The notes under the pieces: generated by a model
Seen by the model: the letters and a program-made list of their open reading frames with translations, nothing else
Databases searched by the model: none
Told to the model about the DNA's origin: nothing
Part shown: piece after piece, positions 34,859-45,647 of the stretch
Numbering within the stretch: position 1 is the first letter of the stretch
How the letters are laid out: the number at the start of each line of letters is the position of its first letter
Translations under genes and position numbers: made by a program
Source of the DNA: Lycorma delicatula
Lineage: Eukaryota; Arthropoda; Insecta; Hemiptera; Fulgoridae
DNA: 64,000 nucleotides
Direction: 5' to 3'
NCBI RefSeq assembly: GCF_047948215.1
Contig: NC_134460.1
Location: 148,174,049 to 148,238,048 of the forward strand

Positions 34859-35125
34859 ACGTGTCGCCTAGCAAGCCGGGAGCGGTAATTGCGTTTCGCT
34901 AAACGCACGTAGACCCGGATATAGCTGGAAAACTGGTTGGAGAAAAGAACATAAATTTATTTAATATTACCCAATTTTCGAAAATAATTACTTACTCGAT
35001 TCAATTTTATTAACAAAGAAAGAAACGTTATGCTTATAGACAAACATACGTGTTACACATATTGTGCGCGTGACTATATACGAGTAAGTTTACAAATATG
35101 CAAGGTGGAATGTACGAATACAATA
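34859..35125. other. spacer, nothing recognised
   Basis: Nothing recognised between the SINE copy and the IS630-like element. Confidence 0.45.
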
Positions 35126-36273
35126 CCACGTGAGCGACTTAAAACCGAACCTACGCGGCTCGAATCGCAGATCTTGAGTCACATTTAATGCTGCTGCTAC
35201 TAATGCCGCTATATACATCCGATAGCGACATTAGTAGCAGCAGTGTATTTCCTTGTGTATTCCCTTGTATCGATGTCTCTTGTAAACTACTAACGCTTCA
35301 CAACAGTATAGTTTCGTTCTTTGTAGTCGTGTTTTTCTAAAACGTCTTATTCGATCGAGGAAAGGATCGCTGTTGGGGAAGGCTTCAACATGCGTTCTCG
35401 ATCCTTACGAGAAACGAATCAAATACACCCGGAAAAATTGCCGAGGACCAGTATTCCAAGTGTCTGCAAAGCGAAGCAAACACGATTCGGTTAAATAACG
35501 CTGTCGATGTACAGATAGACCCGATGTTGTATTTCACGTCAAACGAAAACGGTTTCGCTTATTTGGATAAATTAATTCGCACAGATAGCTAAAAACCCTC
35601 ACTGAAAACGAACAAAAAAAGACTTTCGATTTGAGCGTCCGCTTCAAGGAGCTTGGTGTGCTGTTCCTGATAACCGTATATCGGGGTCGATATTTTTAAC
35701 CCGACTGCCGATACGAAAGTGTACCGTATAATTTTCGAAGAATACAACGCTCGGTTAATAGATCGTGAAAAAGAGTACGGGTTCTCTCGACAGGGCGGGG
35801 CAACGTGTCGCATATCGAACGATTCACTAGCGCGCGTTCACGCGGCCTTTACAAAAGAACGAACTGTAGGCTGAGGATGAAGGCCAGTACGTTCCCTAGA
35901 TTTGTCTAGTTGCGATTTTTTCTTTCGAGGCTAATCGAAGGTTACAGTCTACGAATCGAAACGCCCGCACTATCGATGAACTGAAGGCGAACTTTCAATA
36001 AGAAATCGACGGCAATGACAACAAGCGTTTTACATAAGGCGACTGCTCAGTACGATCAGTACTGCTCAGTATTATTAAGTGCATCGCTGCTCACGGCGTT
36101 CACTTCGAACATCTTTTGTAAAAAAACGTACGGAAAATACGTTTTAAGTTAATACGCTAATATAAGTACAGAATTAATTAACTTTACATTCTCCCATTTA
36201 ATTTATAAAACGTTATAAACTGTTGTAACCGTGTTTAGTCTGAGGCGGTTCCGTGTTTTAAGTTGGTCACCTG
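35126..36273 (+). mobile_element. IS630-like element with short inverted termini
   Basis: The left end CACGTGAGCGACTTAAAACC (35127) and right end, read inward from 36273, CAGGTGACCAACTTAAAACA are imperfect inverted termini enclosing a decayed transposase. Size is about 1.15 kb. A strong hairpin near the left end (35191-35243) has 22-base arms with one mismatch around a 9-nt loop, built on CTGCTGCTACTAATG. Confidence 0.7.
35340..36120 (+). pseudogene. IS630-like transposase, decayed
   Basis: From about 35520 a degraded first catalytic region reads MLYFTSNENGFAYLDKLI (family VFFTDEAWFHLNGYIN). Then TADTKVYRIIFEEYNARL and DREKEYGFSRQGGATC follow (family GYFQQDGAT; the second catalytic D is G here). 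Next are LARVHAAFTKERTVG, PVRSLDLSSCDFFFRG (family SPDLSPCDFYLWG, D kept) and the C-terminus CIAAHGVHFEHLL ending at 36120. Frames change several times. The motif order and C-terminus make the family clear; the N-terminal DNA-binding part is only vaguely visible at 35340-35500. Confidence 0.8.
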
Positions 36274-38633
36274 ATATAATGTTAAGTACTTTTTAAAACA
36301 AGAAGCTGTTGTAGGCGACCTGACAAGAAAAACCAGTCCCTTCTGAAAACGGTATCGCTACACACACACACACACATATATATGTGTGTGTGTATGTTTT
36401 GTTTTTTTTTTTAATTCATGCCAGGCTTGTTAAGGGAAGTGAGAAGTGAAGAAATTTCGGGTTATTTGAGATGAATGTATTACATTGAATGCATCAATAC
36501 CCCCAGTGCACTCGAAAATGTAATCAATCACCCTGTTTACTATGCTGTAAAATTAACATCATTACTCCTAGAGAAATAACCCTGATGCTTTACCCGACTC
36601 AAAAGCATAAGAAAAAGTAGGACCGGTAGCGTAAAGAAATAAAAGTTTCCTATTCTGGAAGGAAACAACTCGTGTAAATACGTCTTCATGTACATAGCGG
36701 ACAAGATAAAAGCAAAACCTGAATTCTTGTGTTATCTCACTGAAATATAGAAATACTGGAAGGGGCACTAGCGTTAGAAAGTCCGTGCCAACAAAGATAG
36801 CTGATTTAGAGGTATACCTCTCTTTGTCTACAGTCCGTTCAAAGTTTGTGACGATCTCTCTCATAACAAATCACAAGTTATGTTTCATAATTCAAGTTAC
36901 GGTAGAAAGTTTTTATAAAAACATTTATACGATACGATGATTAACTCAACATTTATTTAATATTCATAAGCGTTGAAATTTTTCTATTAATTAAATAGAA
37001 TTATGAGATTTTATCACTTAATATTAACTTCTAAATAAGCAACCAATAAATAGTGATTTAAGAGTAAATTTTATAAAAATGATTGACGGATATTTTTAAT
37101 ACGATTATTTTATAACATAAACAAACAACACGTAATCATATCGCTATGATAGTAAATGTTTCATTCACTGTAAAAATAAAAATTATTAAAATCGTGAACA
37201 AGACAATTAAGTTTTTAATGGAATCACTTTCTGAAGGGACGGTACGTTAGGTACAATGCGCATGCGCTGCACTGTGCGACAATGACAACTACACCTCTAA
37301 ATCTATCTGTTTCACGTTCGTTTTCCACTCACGTTGGACATGAGGCAGTTCCCATTCCAGTATTTCTATATTTCAGTGTGTTATCCTCAAAATTCCTTTG
37401 TAAATTTTATTTACAAAGTTTAATTGCAATATACGTATAACACTCTTCGGTGGGAAATCTGCGCGGACGTTTATTAGCACGGATGATTACTTCCATGTGC
37501 CACAACGTTTTGGGGAACGAGCTTTCTTTAAGCCCAGCTTATACATACGTTCGTTCCTACATCATCTCAAAATCGGCTACAGACGCAAGGATGAAACGTC
37601 GATAAGAGAGTAAACTTTGATTTTACGTAACAATTATAGCTACCGAATATTTTTTAGTTCAACTTCTAGTAGGAAATGTTTCACGAATTTTTTTCCGGTA
37701 AAATCTGTACACCTAAATCGAGTAATACGAAAAATGTATCTCTTTCCCCCCCAAACATTAGGCTTTCTGTACCTAACGCCATCTAAAATTTTCACAAGTC
37801 ACTGCATCTCATTTTCTAAACCTCTTCTTTTTTCTCATAAAACCGTCTGGGAATTCTCTTTGACATCAACTTACCGCAGTCGCTGATGATCTCTAATTTC
37901 GTCATTTAAGCAAAAGATGTTTAGTTCTACACGAACGTCTACGTTACGTCGCCTGTTATAGGAGCCGTTATAGGTCGACACCGCCTTAAAATCTTCATTT
38001 CTTCGCTCTGTAGATGCTACCAAAGTATATTTGTACACTATTCATTACACAAAAAATAAGCAGGAACCGACCTGACTTCATAAAAATTTCACAACCGTAT
38101 CCCTACGTACTTTAATATTATCTTCATCCTCAGAGATAACGGTTTGGTTACCTGCAAATAAAACCGAAAAGATGCGCTGTCCTTCTCGCATGTCAAAGCC
38201 ATTAAACGGTAAGGAGGTATTAATCCGCCGGCGGAGAACATATATAAGTTCAAAAGAACTGAGAATAAACTACACCCTAACCGGAGATTCAAGACCGTCT
38301 ACTGCTTCGCTCACTCGTATTCCCGGCCGTAAACATTTTTGAATCATGATACGTAGTTCCCGAAATTCCGACCGAATGAATAATTGCTTTAAGAATTAAC
38401 GTGCCCTTTTCTATCTGAAAAATATTCAGTTGCGTTAATAGTGACGAATATAGACTAATTAAAAAATTTAAGGCTGCACTTTTTACGATTAAGACTGAGA
38501 AAAACTAATAAAATAATAACGAATTTAAGATCGACGAGATACATGGTACCGGATGGCCTACGGAGATCAGTCTATTATTTAGAGAATGTTTAGTGTTTAT
38601 TTTGCTAAGAATAAGCAAAATCGTTCGCATTAA
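36274..38633. other. spacer with unrecognised ORFs
   Basis: It contains a CA/TATA/TG microsatellite palindrome (36361-36396). A minus ORF at 36568-36864 (98 aa, from MREIVTNFERTVDKERYTS) and a plus frame at 37413-37617 (FISTDDYFHVPQRFGERAFF) have protein-like composition, but I recognise no family and see no convincing splice sites. At 37257-37268 TGCGCATGCGCT matches the palindromic NRF-1 recognition pattern. No promoter context could be established. Confidence 0.4.
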
Positions 38634-38635
38634 TA

Positions 38636-39394
38636 CAGTGCGGCACAAGGAAATGGGAAATGTTGAAGTACTTTCACGAAAGTAAAATAAGTGAATTTAC
38701 AAGTTTTATTGTTGAAAACAAAAAGTAAATTACATGCCCCGATACAAAAAAATTTCAATTTCTAAAAACAATGTCCGTAAGATGACGGCCGTTCGAACTT
38801 ATGCGTTCCTGGAAGCGAAAGCTGAGACTTATCGCGGCATTTTGAAACACTTCCACGGCAATTCAAGGGACCACGTAGTTTGATGGGTTCACTTCCTGTA
38901 CAACCTGAATTTTGTAAGGGTGAAATTTCAAATTACTGTGGAATATTCGGCGGACGGTTGTTCGGTTTAGGTTCAATGCTGCTGCGTGTGTCTTTGCCGA
39001 TCGCCGTGGGTTCATTCCGATCGAGACCCGAACTGCTTCAACGTTTTCTGGGGTCCGCAGAGATCGTCGACCTTCTGCTGGTTTCTTTTTTAGAGCTGAA
39101 CCCGTCTCCTCGAAAGTCTCAATCCGTGTCTTGATAGCGTGGCAAGATGGAACGCGACCGTGACGTCCTAAGTTGTAATGACCTCGGAATTCCCGATGAG
39201 CAGCAGTCACGCAGTCGTCATTCTTGTTAAACGCCTTCACGGCTAACGCACGTTGCGTACCGACCTACCGGTCCACCTTCGCTAAACGGCAGGTAGTTGT
39301 ACACAGTAGGATGCCGCTCCCATCTTTCTACCGGCTCCTCCGGGCTGCCACTACTACTACTTTCTAAATTTCCCGTTTTCCCTGGGCCATCCTG
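38636..39394 (-). mobile_element. IS630-like element, internally deleted
   Basis: The left end (plus) CAGTGCGGCACAAGGAAATG and right end (minus) CAGGATGGCCCAGGGAAAAC are imperfect inverted termini. Both continue to GGGAAAT and are flanked by TA (38634-38635 and 39395-39396). At 759 bp it keeps only the 5' part of the transposase on the minus strand. The terminus resembles that of the element starting at 48362 (CAGGGTCATTCACGGGAACC). Confidence 0.8.
38863..39240 (-). pseudogene. IS630-like transposase N-terminal half
   Basis: This 125-codon frame carries the N-terminal DNA-binding part of an IS630-like transposase: KAFNKNDDCVTAAHREFR, then GHYNLGRHGRVPS, an IETFEETGSALKKKPAEGR hook, RTPENVEAVRVSIGMNPRRS, LNLNRTTVRRIFHSNLKFHP and YKIQVVQEVNPSNY. 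That is two helix-turn-helix units followed by the linker to the catalytic domain. No DDE core follows; the sequence passes into the deletion junction and the far terminus. It aligns in order with the copy at 48486-48900. A truncated DNA-binding protein could in principle bind the termini, but nothing shows it is expressed. Confidence 0.82.
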
Positions 39395-39710
39395 TACAAT
39401 TATCACCATTTTTCACGGAATTCCGGCCCTTGAAAAATTCCTGAATTATTTATTTCATTTCGTGTTCTCTCTGCGGTTCGCTACGATCACCACGCCTTTG
39501 TCACGACTCCCGCTTTTTTAAATATCTTGATCCTTTACTTCGCGATGAAAATATCTGCGTTTTACTTAACGCTTACAACTTCATATTAAGGATTCGAGTT
39601 CTTTTACAGGTAATTTATTCTTGGAATTTATAAATTTAGGCGTGGACGGTACCGCCTGCAGATCTATCCCGATTTCCTGGCCGGTGATAATACAAAAAGG
39701 GCTACGTTAC

Positions 39711-39837
39711 CGAGTATACATTCCATCATAAGTTTCTTTATATCGAGTAATACCAGGCCCTTTTTATAATATGCTTCCACGGCAATTTTACGGCGGTAAA
39801 CATCGGGGTCATGCGTAACCGATAACACAGTAATAGT
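39711..39837 (-). other. candidate internal exon, product unknown
   Basis: On the minus strand a 127-nt block reads openly as VLSVTHDPDVYRRKIAVEAY followed by YKKGLVLLDIKKLMMECIL. It has balanced codon choice unlike the surrounding AT-rich DNA. A possible acceptor (T-rich run, then TTTAAG) lies at 39838-39843 and a possible donor CTCG/GTAACG at 39704-39713. The frame stays open to a TAG at 39664, so a decayed coding fragment is equally possible. I do not recognise the protein, and neither splice site is strong. Confidence 0.35.
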
Positions 39838-40785
39838 CTTAAACCGTAAAAAAAAATTACGTAATGTGTAAATAACGACGACAATAATAATGCACAAATT
39901 ATTATACGTTCCTCGCTACTAAATTGCGTGAAAAATGAAAGTTAAACGGACACACAAACGTTGAATAGAAAGACAAGAGAAACGCTTCTCCAAAATAATC
40001 AGTACTACGAAGAAACTATTCAAAATAATTACAAGTACGTAACTATCGGAGTATTTTTATAATATTTCTAACTTGTTTATCGGCACATTTCAAAACGTAA
40101 AACATACAACCGCTAGAATATTTGAAGCAGTGTAACCGATCGGTTTTACGAACAACATGATTTAATGAAAAATATTAATAACAATACCTCGTCGATTGTA
40201 ACGAAGCGATACAAAATAAACCGCCATCTGTCGAAATAAGAACACTATCACTGCTGTTGTACTTGTTCGGTTAACCGTAAATTAATGGATACGCATTAAT
40301 AAACTATTAGAAATAATAATAAGTTTAAAAAAATCTCCTTGAAATAAATCATATACGATAACAACACAAAAACGTACTCACCGATACAAACAAACGCCTA
40401 ACGTACGCAAACACTGAATATTATATTATAGCTATCGATCTGATGTATTACAAAAACAAAGTATTTCAAAACACTACACAAATAAATTTACATATAAATA
40501 TACGTATTTTTTTATAAAGTAATATATTTATGATTTTGCATATCGAGTAGCCAAGTCAGTATTAAAAAAAGAAAACGGATGCTCCCGGCTGGATGGCAAT
40601 TTATTTTTTATCACATAAGAGTTATCACACGTTCGCACGAAAGAAACCGCACAACTAAACTAAGTTTTCACACTAACTGTAAATTTAAAAAGTGAAGTTT
40701 CTTACTACGCGAATACTTTTAAAAAGTAGACAAAAATAAAAATGATATCACAAGTTCAGAATTTCGTCCAACGTGTAATGTTGTA

Positions 40786-40786
<1 letters not shown>

Positions 40787-40824
<38 letters not shown>

Positions 40825-40835
40825 CACACACACAC

Positions 40836-40885
<50 letters not shown>

Positions 40886-40952
40886 TATATATATATATAA
40901 TATCGTGTGTGTGTGTATATACATATATATATATATACACACACACACACAC
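40787..40952. repeat. compound (TA)n/(CA)n/(TG)n microsatellite
   Basis: Long alternating TA runs are interrupted by CACACACA and GTGTGTGT blocks arranged partly as palindromes. The minus ORFs here ([11 protein letters not shown]... type) are translations of simple sequence. Confidence 0.95.
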
Positions 40953-41939
40953 TTTAAGATAAAACCTTAAAATTTAGTAGCCTTTTTATTTGAAAATGTA
41001 ATCATCTTATATGAAGAATGATAAAGGTAATTTACTCCAGCAAAAATAATCAGATTAATATTGTACTTCAAGTTTTATAATTTAACAAAAAAATAGATAA
41101 ACATACTCTGCCCGTGATAAAAAGAATGAGCTTCGCTGAACGATTATTAAAACGACTGAAAAGCTAAAAAATTTACTCGTATGTTTGATCTTTTCATTTG
41201 GTGACGACTGGATCGAGTTATTTACGAATTAATTTCATTACAGCTGTACAGCGTGGGAAACTCACATTTTGCAACATCAAACGATTCCTATAGGATTGTC
41301 GTTACTGTATACTTTTGTTGCAGTTAGTTATAAAATCGAAACATGGTAATCGTTGTTTATTTCCTAAAATAAGTTGAAATGTAGATCTACTATAATGTGT
41401 TCAGCTTAAGAGCTATCCTAGCTGTTGTTTGCAGTAGCGAGATTTTACTGCAGTGTGTGCAATTGTGAACTTACAGTAATGTACTCATTTGTTAGTCCTC
41501 ACCAGTATTTATATAATATTTATCGTCTATCGTGTAAAAACACGATCGCTGTTAACATTTTGTTAACAGTGATAGAGCTTGTTGCAAACCGCAATAAGTT
41601 TGTCCTTGAAAAGTGTCCATACAGACAACAGATTTTCGGCAGTAGGGGTATGCATTGTTTCAGATGCTTCTTCACTGTCGTAGTGTGTTTGTTACTGTGC
41701 CTGTATCAATCAATATATTATAATGTTTTTTTTTGAAAACATCGTGTTGTGTTTTGTTTACTAAAATTATCGGCATCGTTACAATTTCTATTTTTACATT
41801 TTCACTCGTTAAGGTATTCTGTTTCTTTAGATTACAATTTAACGTATGATACTATCATAATTTCAATCGTGGAAGGTGGAATATACAAGAAACCAATCGG
41901 GGGGAGGACGTAAACTTACCTACAGCCAGACGAGAGAGT

Positions 41940-42243
41940 AACCCACCGGGTTGGTCTAGTGGTTAACGCGTCTTCCCAAATCAGCTGATTTGGAAGTCGA
42001 GAGTTAAAGCGTTCAAGTCCTAGTAAAGCCGGTTATTTTTGCATGGATTTGAATACTAGATCGTGGATACCGGTGTTCTTTGGTGGTTGGGTTTTCAATT
42101 AACCACACATCTCAGGAACGGTCGAACTGAGAATGTGCAAGACTACACTTCATTTACACTCATACATATCATCCTCATTCATCCTCTGAAGAATTATCTA
42201 AACGGTAGTTACCGGAGGCTAAACAGGAAAAAAGAGAGGGAGA
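41940..42243 (+). repeat. SINE family B, full-length copy with target duplication
   Basis: A tRNA-derived SINE. Its A box TGGTCTAGTGG (41953) matches the pol III consensus exactly, and a B box GTTCAAGTC lies at 42012. The body has TTCTTTGGTGGTTGGG and CAGGAACGGTCGAACTGAG, and the tail has CATCCTCTGAAGAATTATC...CGGAGGCTAAAC, then A/G-rich. It is flanked by a perfect 11-bp duplication GACGAGAGAGT (41929-41939 and 42244-42254). Length is about 304 bp. The exact duplication suggests a fairly recent insertion. Confidence 0.9.
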
Positions 42244-42539
42244 GACGAGAGAGTCGTTTAATGTTTTTTAACTTTATGAAAAATGAAGCATAAAATCCTT
42301 CTTAAACAAGTTCAGAAACTCCGTTCAAAACAGAGTGAAATTTAAGTTCACTCAGTAGTATTCAAAAGATTTTAAGCTAAGCAAAAACTAATCTCAATAA
42401 GTACTACTCCTTAAAAAAAAAGCGTAAACTAAAAACAACTAAAACGTCCCTGTGATTCGTGAAACTATTTATAATTTTCATATTGAAAAAGGTGAACGCG
42501 TTATTCTTCGACTACCATTATTTTTGTCTAAAGAGAAAA

Positions 42540-43180
42540 TCAATTTTGAAGGAAGCCTTTGGTTTTTATGGAGTAACATCAATGATTTGGGGTTCAAATG
42601 GTGAAAAAAATATAGAAAATAGAACCGAGGCTACGTTACTTAAGAGTTATTAAAGATTAACTATAATAGGCCTATAATTTACACGGAAGAATCCATGTAC
42701 ATGTCAGTCGGTACGACTGGCATGTACATGGATCGGCTTGGTACAAGCCGATATCGCGGAGTGATGGCTCTGACCGTAACCTTGCTGCTCCGATGTCTAA
42801 AAGCAAGCGTGCTTACATTGTTCACGCCGGTTCCGAAAACGACTTTGTTAAGAAAACTCTATTTATATTTAAATGGGGTACCAAAACAGGAAATTATTAC
42901 GACGATATGAATTCTGATAATTACGAGCGGCGGTTAAAACAACGATTAATTCTTTTTCTTCCCTCTAACTCGGTCACGGTCATAAATAATGTTTCGTACG
43001 ATAACATGCATCTGAACCGCGCTCCGAATTCGAACACGCGAAAAACAGACATGATCGATTGGCTTACACAAAATCACGTGTCATTTACGAGTGCAATGTT
43101 GATACCAGAACTGTGCAGTTTAAGTAATATCTATCGTATATCTCGTTGCTGTGACGACTGTCGCGCTGATCTTTTGTGAA
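42540..43180 (+). pseudogene. DDE transposase fragment (same family as 45648-46910)
   Basis: A plus frame 42793-43179 reads SKRAYIVHAGSENDFVKKTL, FKWGTKTGNYYDDMNSDNYE, LPSNSVTVINNVSYDNMHLN and PNSNTRKTDMIDWLTQNHVS, ending PELCSL. The family text is IIVHAGS..GF, DYHDEMN...F, a D-N-A-S-Y-H-S catalytic motif (here N-N-V-S-Y-D-N, the D changed to N) and P.S..K.D...WL. This is a Tc1/mariner-superfamily DDE transposase common in insect genomes. The N-terminus and third catalytic motif are missing. A pair of perfect hairpins sits just upstream at 42691-42752. Confidence 0.7.
42691..42752. repeat. two adjacent near-perfect hairpins
   Basis: Hairpin 1 has arms 42691-42710 and 42714-42733 (20 bp, one T/G position that would pair as a wobble in RNA) with a 3-nt loop. 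Hairpin 2 has arms 42732-42739 and 42745-42752 (8 bp, perfect) with a 5-nt loop. The architecture is similar to the twin hairpins at 1775-1850. Confidence 0.8.
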
Positions 43181-45640
43181 GGTTAAGTAAATAATTAAGA
43201 AGCTTAATTCGGAACAATTTTGAAAAACAATTTTCTGAAACGAATCTTACGTCGTAGGATTTCTCGAATAATCAATTTTTGTGACGCGGACAAAATATAG
43301 GGTTAAAAACGAACAACATTCTGGAGCTGCTTATAAGAAGCAGAAAAGAGAATAGGCAGAAAAAAAAACGAAAATTAACGGATTCTCTCAATAACTATTA
43401 AATAAACAAAAAGAAAAATTATGAAAATGTAATCGAAGAAGAGGTACCAAGAATCTGTAAAAATTGATGAAAGCAATAAGTCACGATTTAGAACGAGAAA
43501 TATTTTAGATGAAATCATACTCGGAAGACAAAATAAATCCGAGAATAAAATATTAAACGTCGAATCATATCAAGGAAAATGGGCAGCGATGATTACTGAT
43601 GAATTACGGACCGCTATTGTTTTTAAAAGACCCACTAAAATAAACCTAAATGAAAACATTTCACTTGACGCTCCTTCTCGTCACGAAGCGTCCAGAAAAA
43701 TTAATATTTTAATTTCGCTTGCATCACTGTAACTACATTTTATTAGAGTAAATGGATCGATGAAATTTTAAACAAAGAAACGTAGTCGGTAAAATTCTGC
43801 AAAACGTATCTAATTGATATCTCAAATACAAAATCCATAAAAAAAAAGACAGCACATTATTTTAAGGATATTTTTATAGACGATGGACTTGAAAATACAG
43901 TAAAAGAAGGTTACGCTTGCAGAAAATTTAAATTAAGAGCCAAGATATCAAGCTCATCAAAACATCAGCCCGAGAAAAATTAAAAAGCAATTTAATTATG
44001 AATCTAAAGATGAGATTCAACGTACAATGTTTTTTTAGCGCAATGGACATTGTTCATCGCGGAAGAAAGATTTTATCGATTAAATGAACGCATTGACAAA
44101 TTAAAATCAAAATTTTATATCGGAAATTTAATCGTATTTTCGTTTTTTTTTTTTTTTTTAAGAAACAGCTTCTCCACCGCTGCCTAGATTTGTATATAGC
44201 TTTGAGCGATAATACAGACGCCGAAATTGAAGGTATTTAACTCTACGATGAATTGTACCGAACACGCCAATTGATAGTAATATTGAAATTTATTCTAAAA
44301 TATAGTTTAGCACCGAATTTTGCCGGCTGTGATAATTCTTCAAACGATAGCAGCAGTGCCGGTAGCAACACGAGAGAGAAGTTTCTCCAAATTGAACATA
44401 ATAAAAAAATTACTTGAGAAGACCGATTTCTCAGAGTCTGTTATCAGGATTAGCTACAGTTTCAATAGCTAAAACTCTCAAATTTGCACAGCTATTAAAA
44501 GATTTTACATCAAAAAAAGCTACGAGATATTTTTAAAGTTTTTGTTTATTTTACTTTATTTTTTAATAGGTATTTTTATTTAATTCTTTCTTAAATAATA
44601 TACGTATACCGCATTTCTTTTTAAATAAAAAATGTTGAACTCCACTTTGATTTATTTAATCTCCGACAGGTAATAAAAAAAAAAAAATGATAAAACATTC
44701 TGCCACTCTACTACCGTTTTGACGGTTCACAATTCATTCATTCGTGTTAAATAGAGAAATAATCTTCTCTAAAACTACCGAATTTTCTCATATTTTTTCA
44801 GAAAAGTTCTAACATAAGCTTTACGTAATTGTTTTGTAAGAATTAAGATTATATTTGTTTCTATAAATGAATCTCATAACGAAATTCACAGAAATAAATA
44901 TCAATTTATGAAAAAAAATTCATATAAACGTGCATTTCTTGATGCCGTCAAGTTATCGGCAAAGCGCTTTTTTCAGATTCATAGTTTTCACAAAAAATAT
45001 GATAGCCGAAAAGTAAACGTGAGAAACATGTAACATGCTAAAAAAAACCAACCGCATATCCACGATAGAACGAATGTATCGACACAAATTTTGGCGCAGG
45101 GACTGGAAGCCTATGTAACTAGCATTTTGCATGCATTGGCCTCTGTTACAAGCAAACTAACACCACTGTCATTTTCTATATGACTTTTGCGGTAGGGAAA
45201 TAGATAAAAAAGTTTTCATAACTTGCTGTAGCGTATGTAATTGTTGAGTTCTGTTCTAAATTATATATTGATTTGATCTACGACTACTTCCTGTTATATA
45301 GTGACTAATAATAGCAGAATCATTCAGGAATGAAACATCGACTAAAGTGCTATTTATGAATTTTTGTAAACACGACACGAAATTCTAAGAATTTCATTTA
45401 CTTATTTTTAATCTACTCTAACCTCTGCAAAGAATCGTATGTCACATATCGCTTCTAATTATATTCTAGAAGTGGTTATTATTGAACGTTTATTGCGGTG
45501 TATATATAACCTATTGAAGAGAATAGCTGTTAGCGATTTATTTTTACTATTTGTTGTGTTATTTTCATTTAAGGCTTTGTCATAAATTCAGTCGTTTAAA
45601 TTTTTAATATTTCGATACGGTTATTTTCTTTTAAAACGTA
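43181..45640 (+). other. spacer with decayed unrecognised ORF
   Basis: A plus frame without an early ATG (43433-43732, 99 codons) reads FRTRNILDEIILGRQNKSEN, ESYQGKWAAMITDELRTAIV and INLNENISLDAPSRHEASRK. A second short frame (43862-43984) reads DIFIDDGLENTVKEGYACR. Composition is protein-like but no family is recognised. Their position between two transposase remnants suggests mobile-element origin. The rest is AT-rich, with a T18 tract at 44143-44160. Confidence 0.35.
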
Positions 45641-45647
45641 CAAGTTG

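Larger units (their letters stand above)
39397..41928. other. spacer with candidate exon and large microsatellite
   Basis: Outside the exon candidate and the microsatellite listed separately, nothing is supported. A perfect small hairpin CTGTTAACA-TTT-TGTTAACAG lies at 41551-41572. The plus ORF at 41425-41736 has no recognised domain. Confidence 0.45.

Noticed and set aside
40719..40952. ORFs made of repeated IYIYIY and CVCV
   Set aside because: Pure translation of a TA/CA/TG microsatellite.
41911..41929. Strong minus-strand donor CTGTAG/GTAAGTTT beside the SINE
   Set aside because: No coding-like exon or acceptor was found upstream of it even after mentally removing the SINE.
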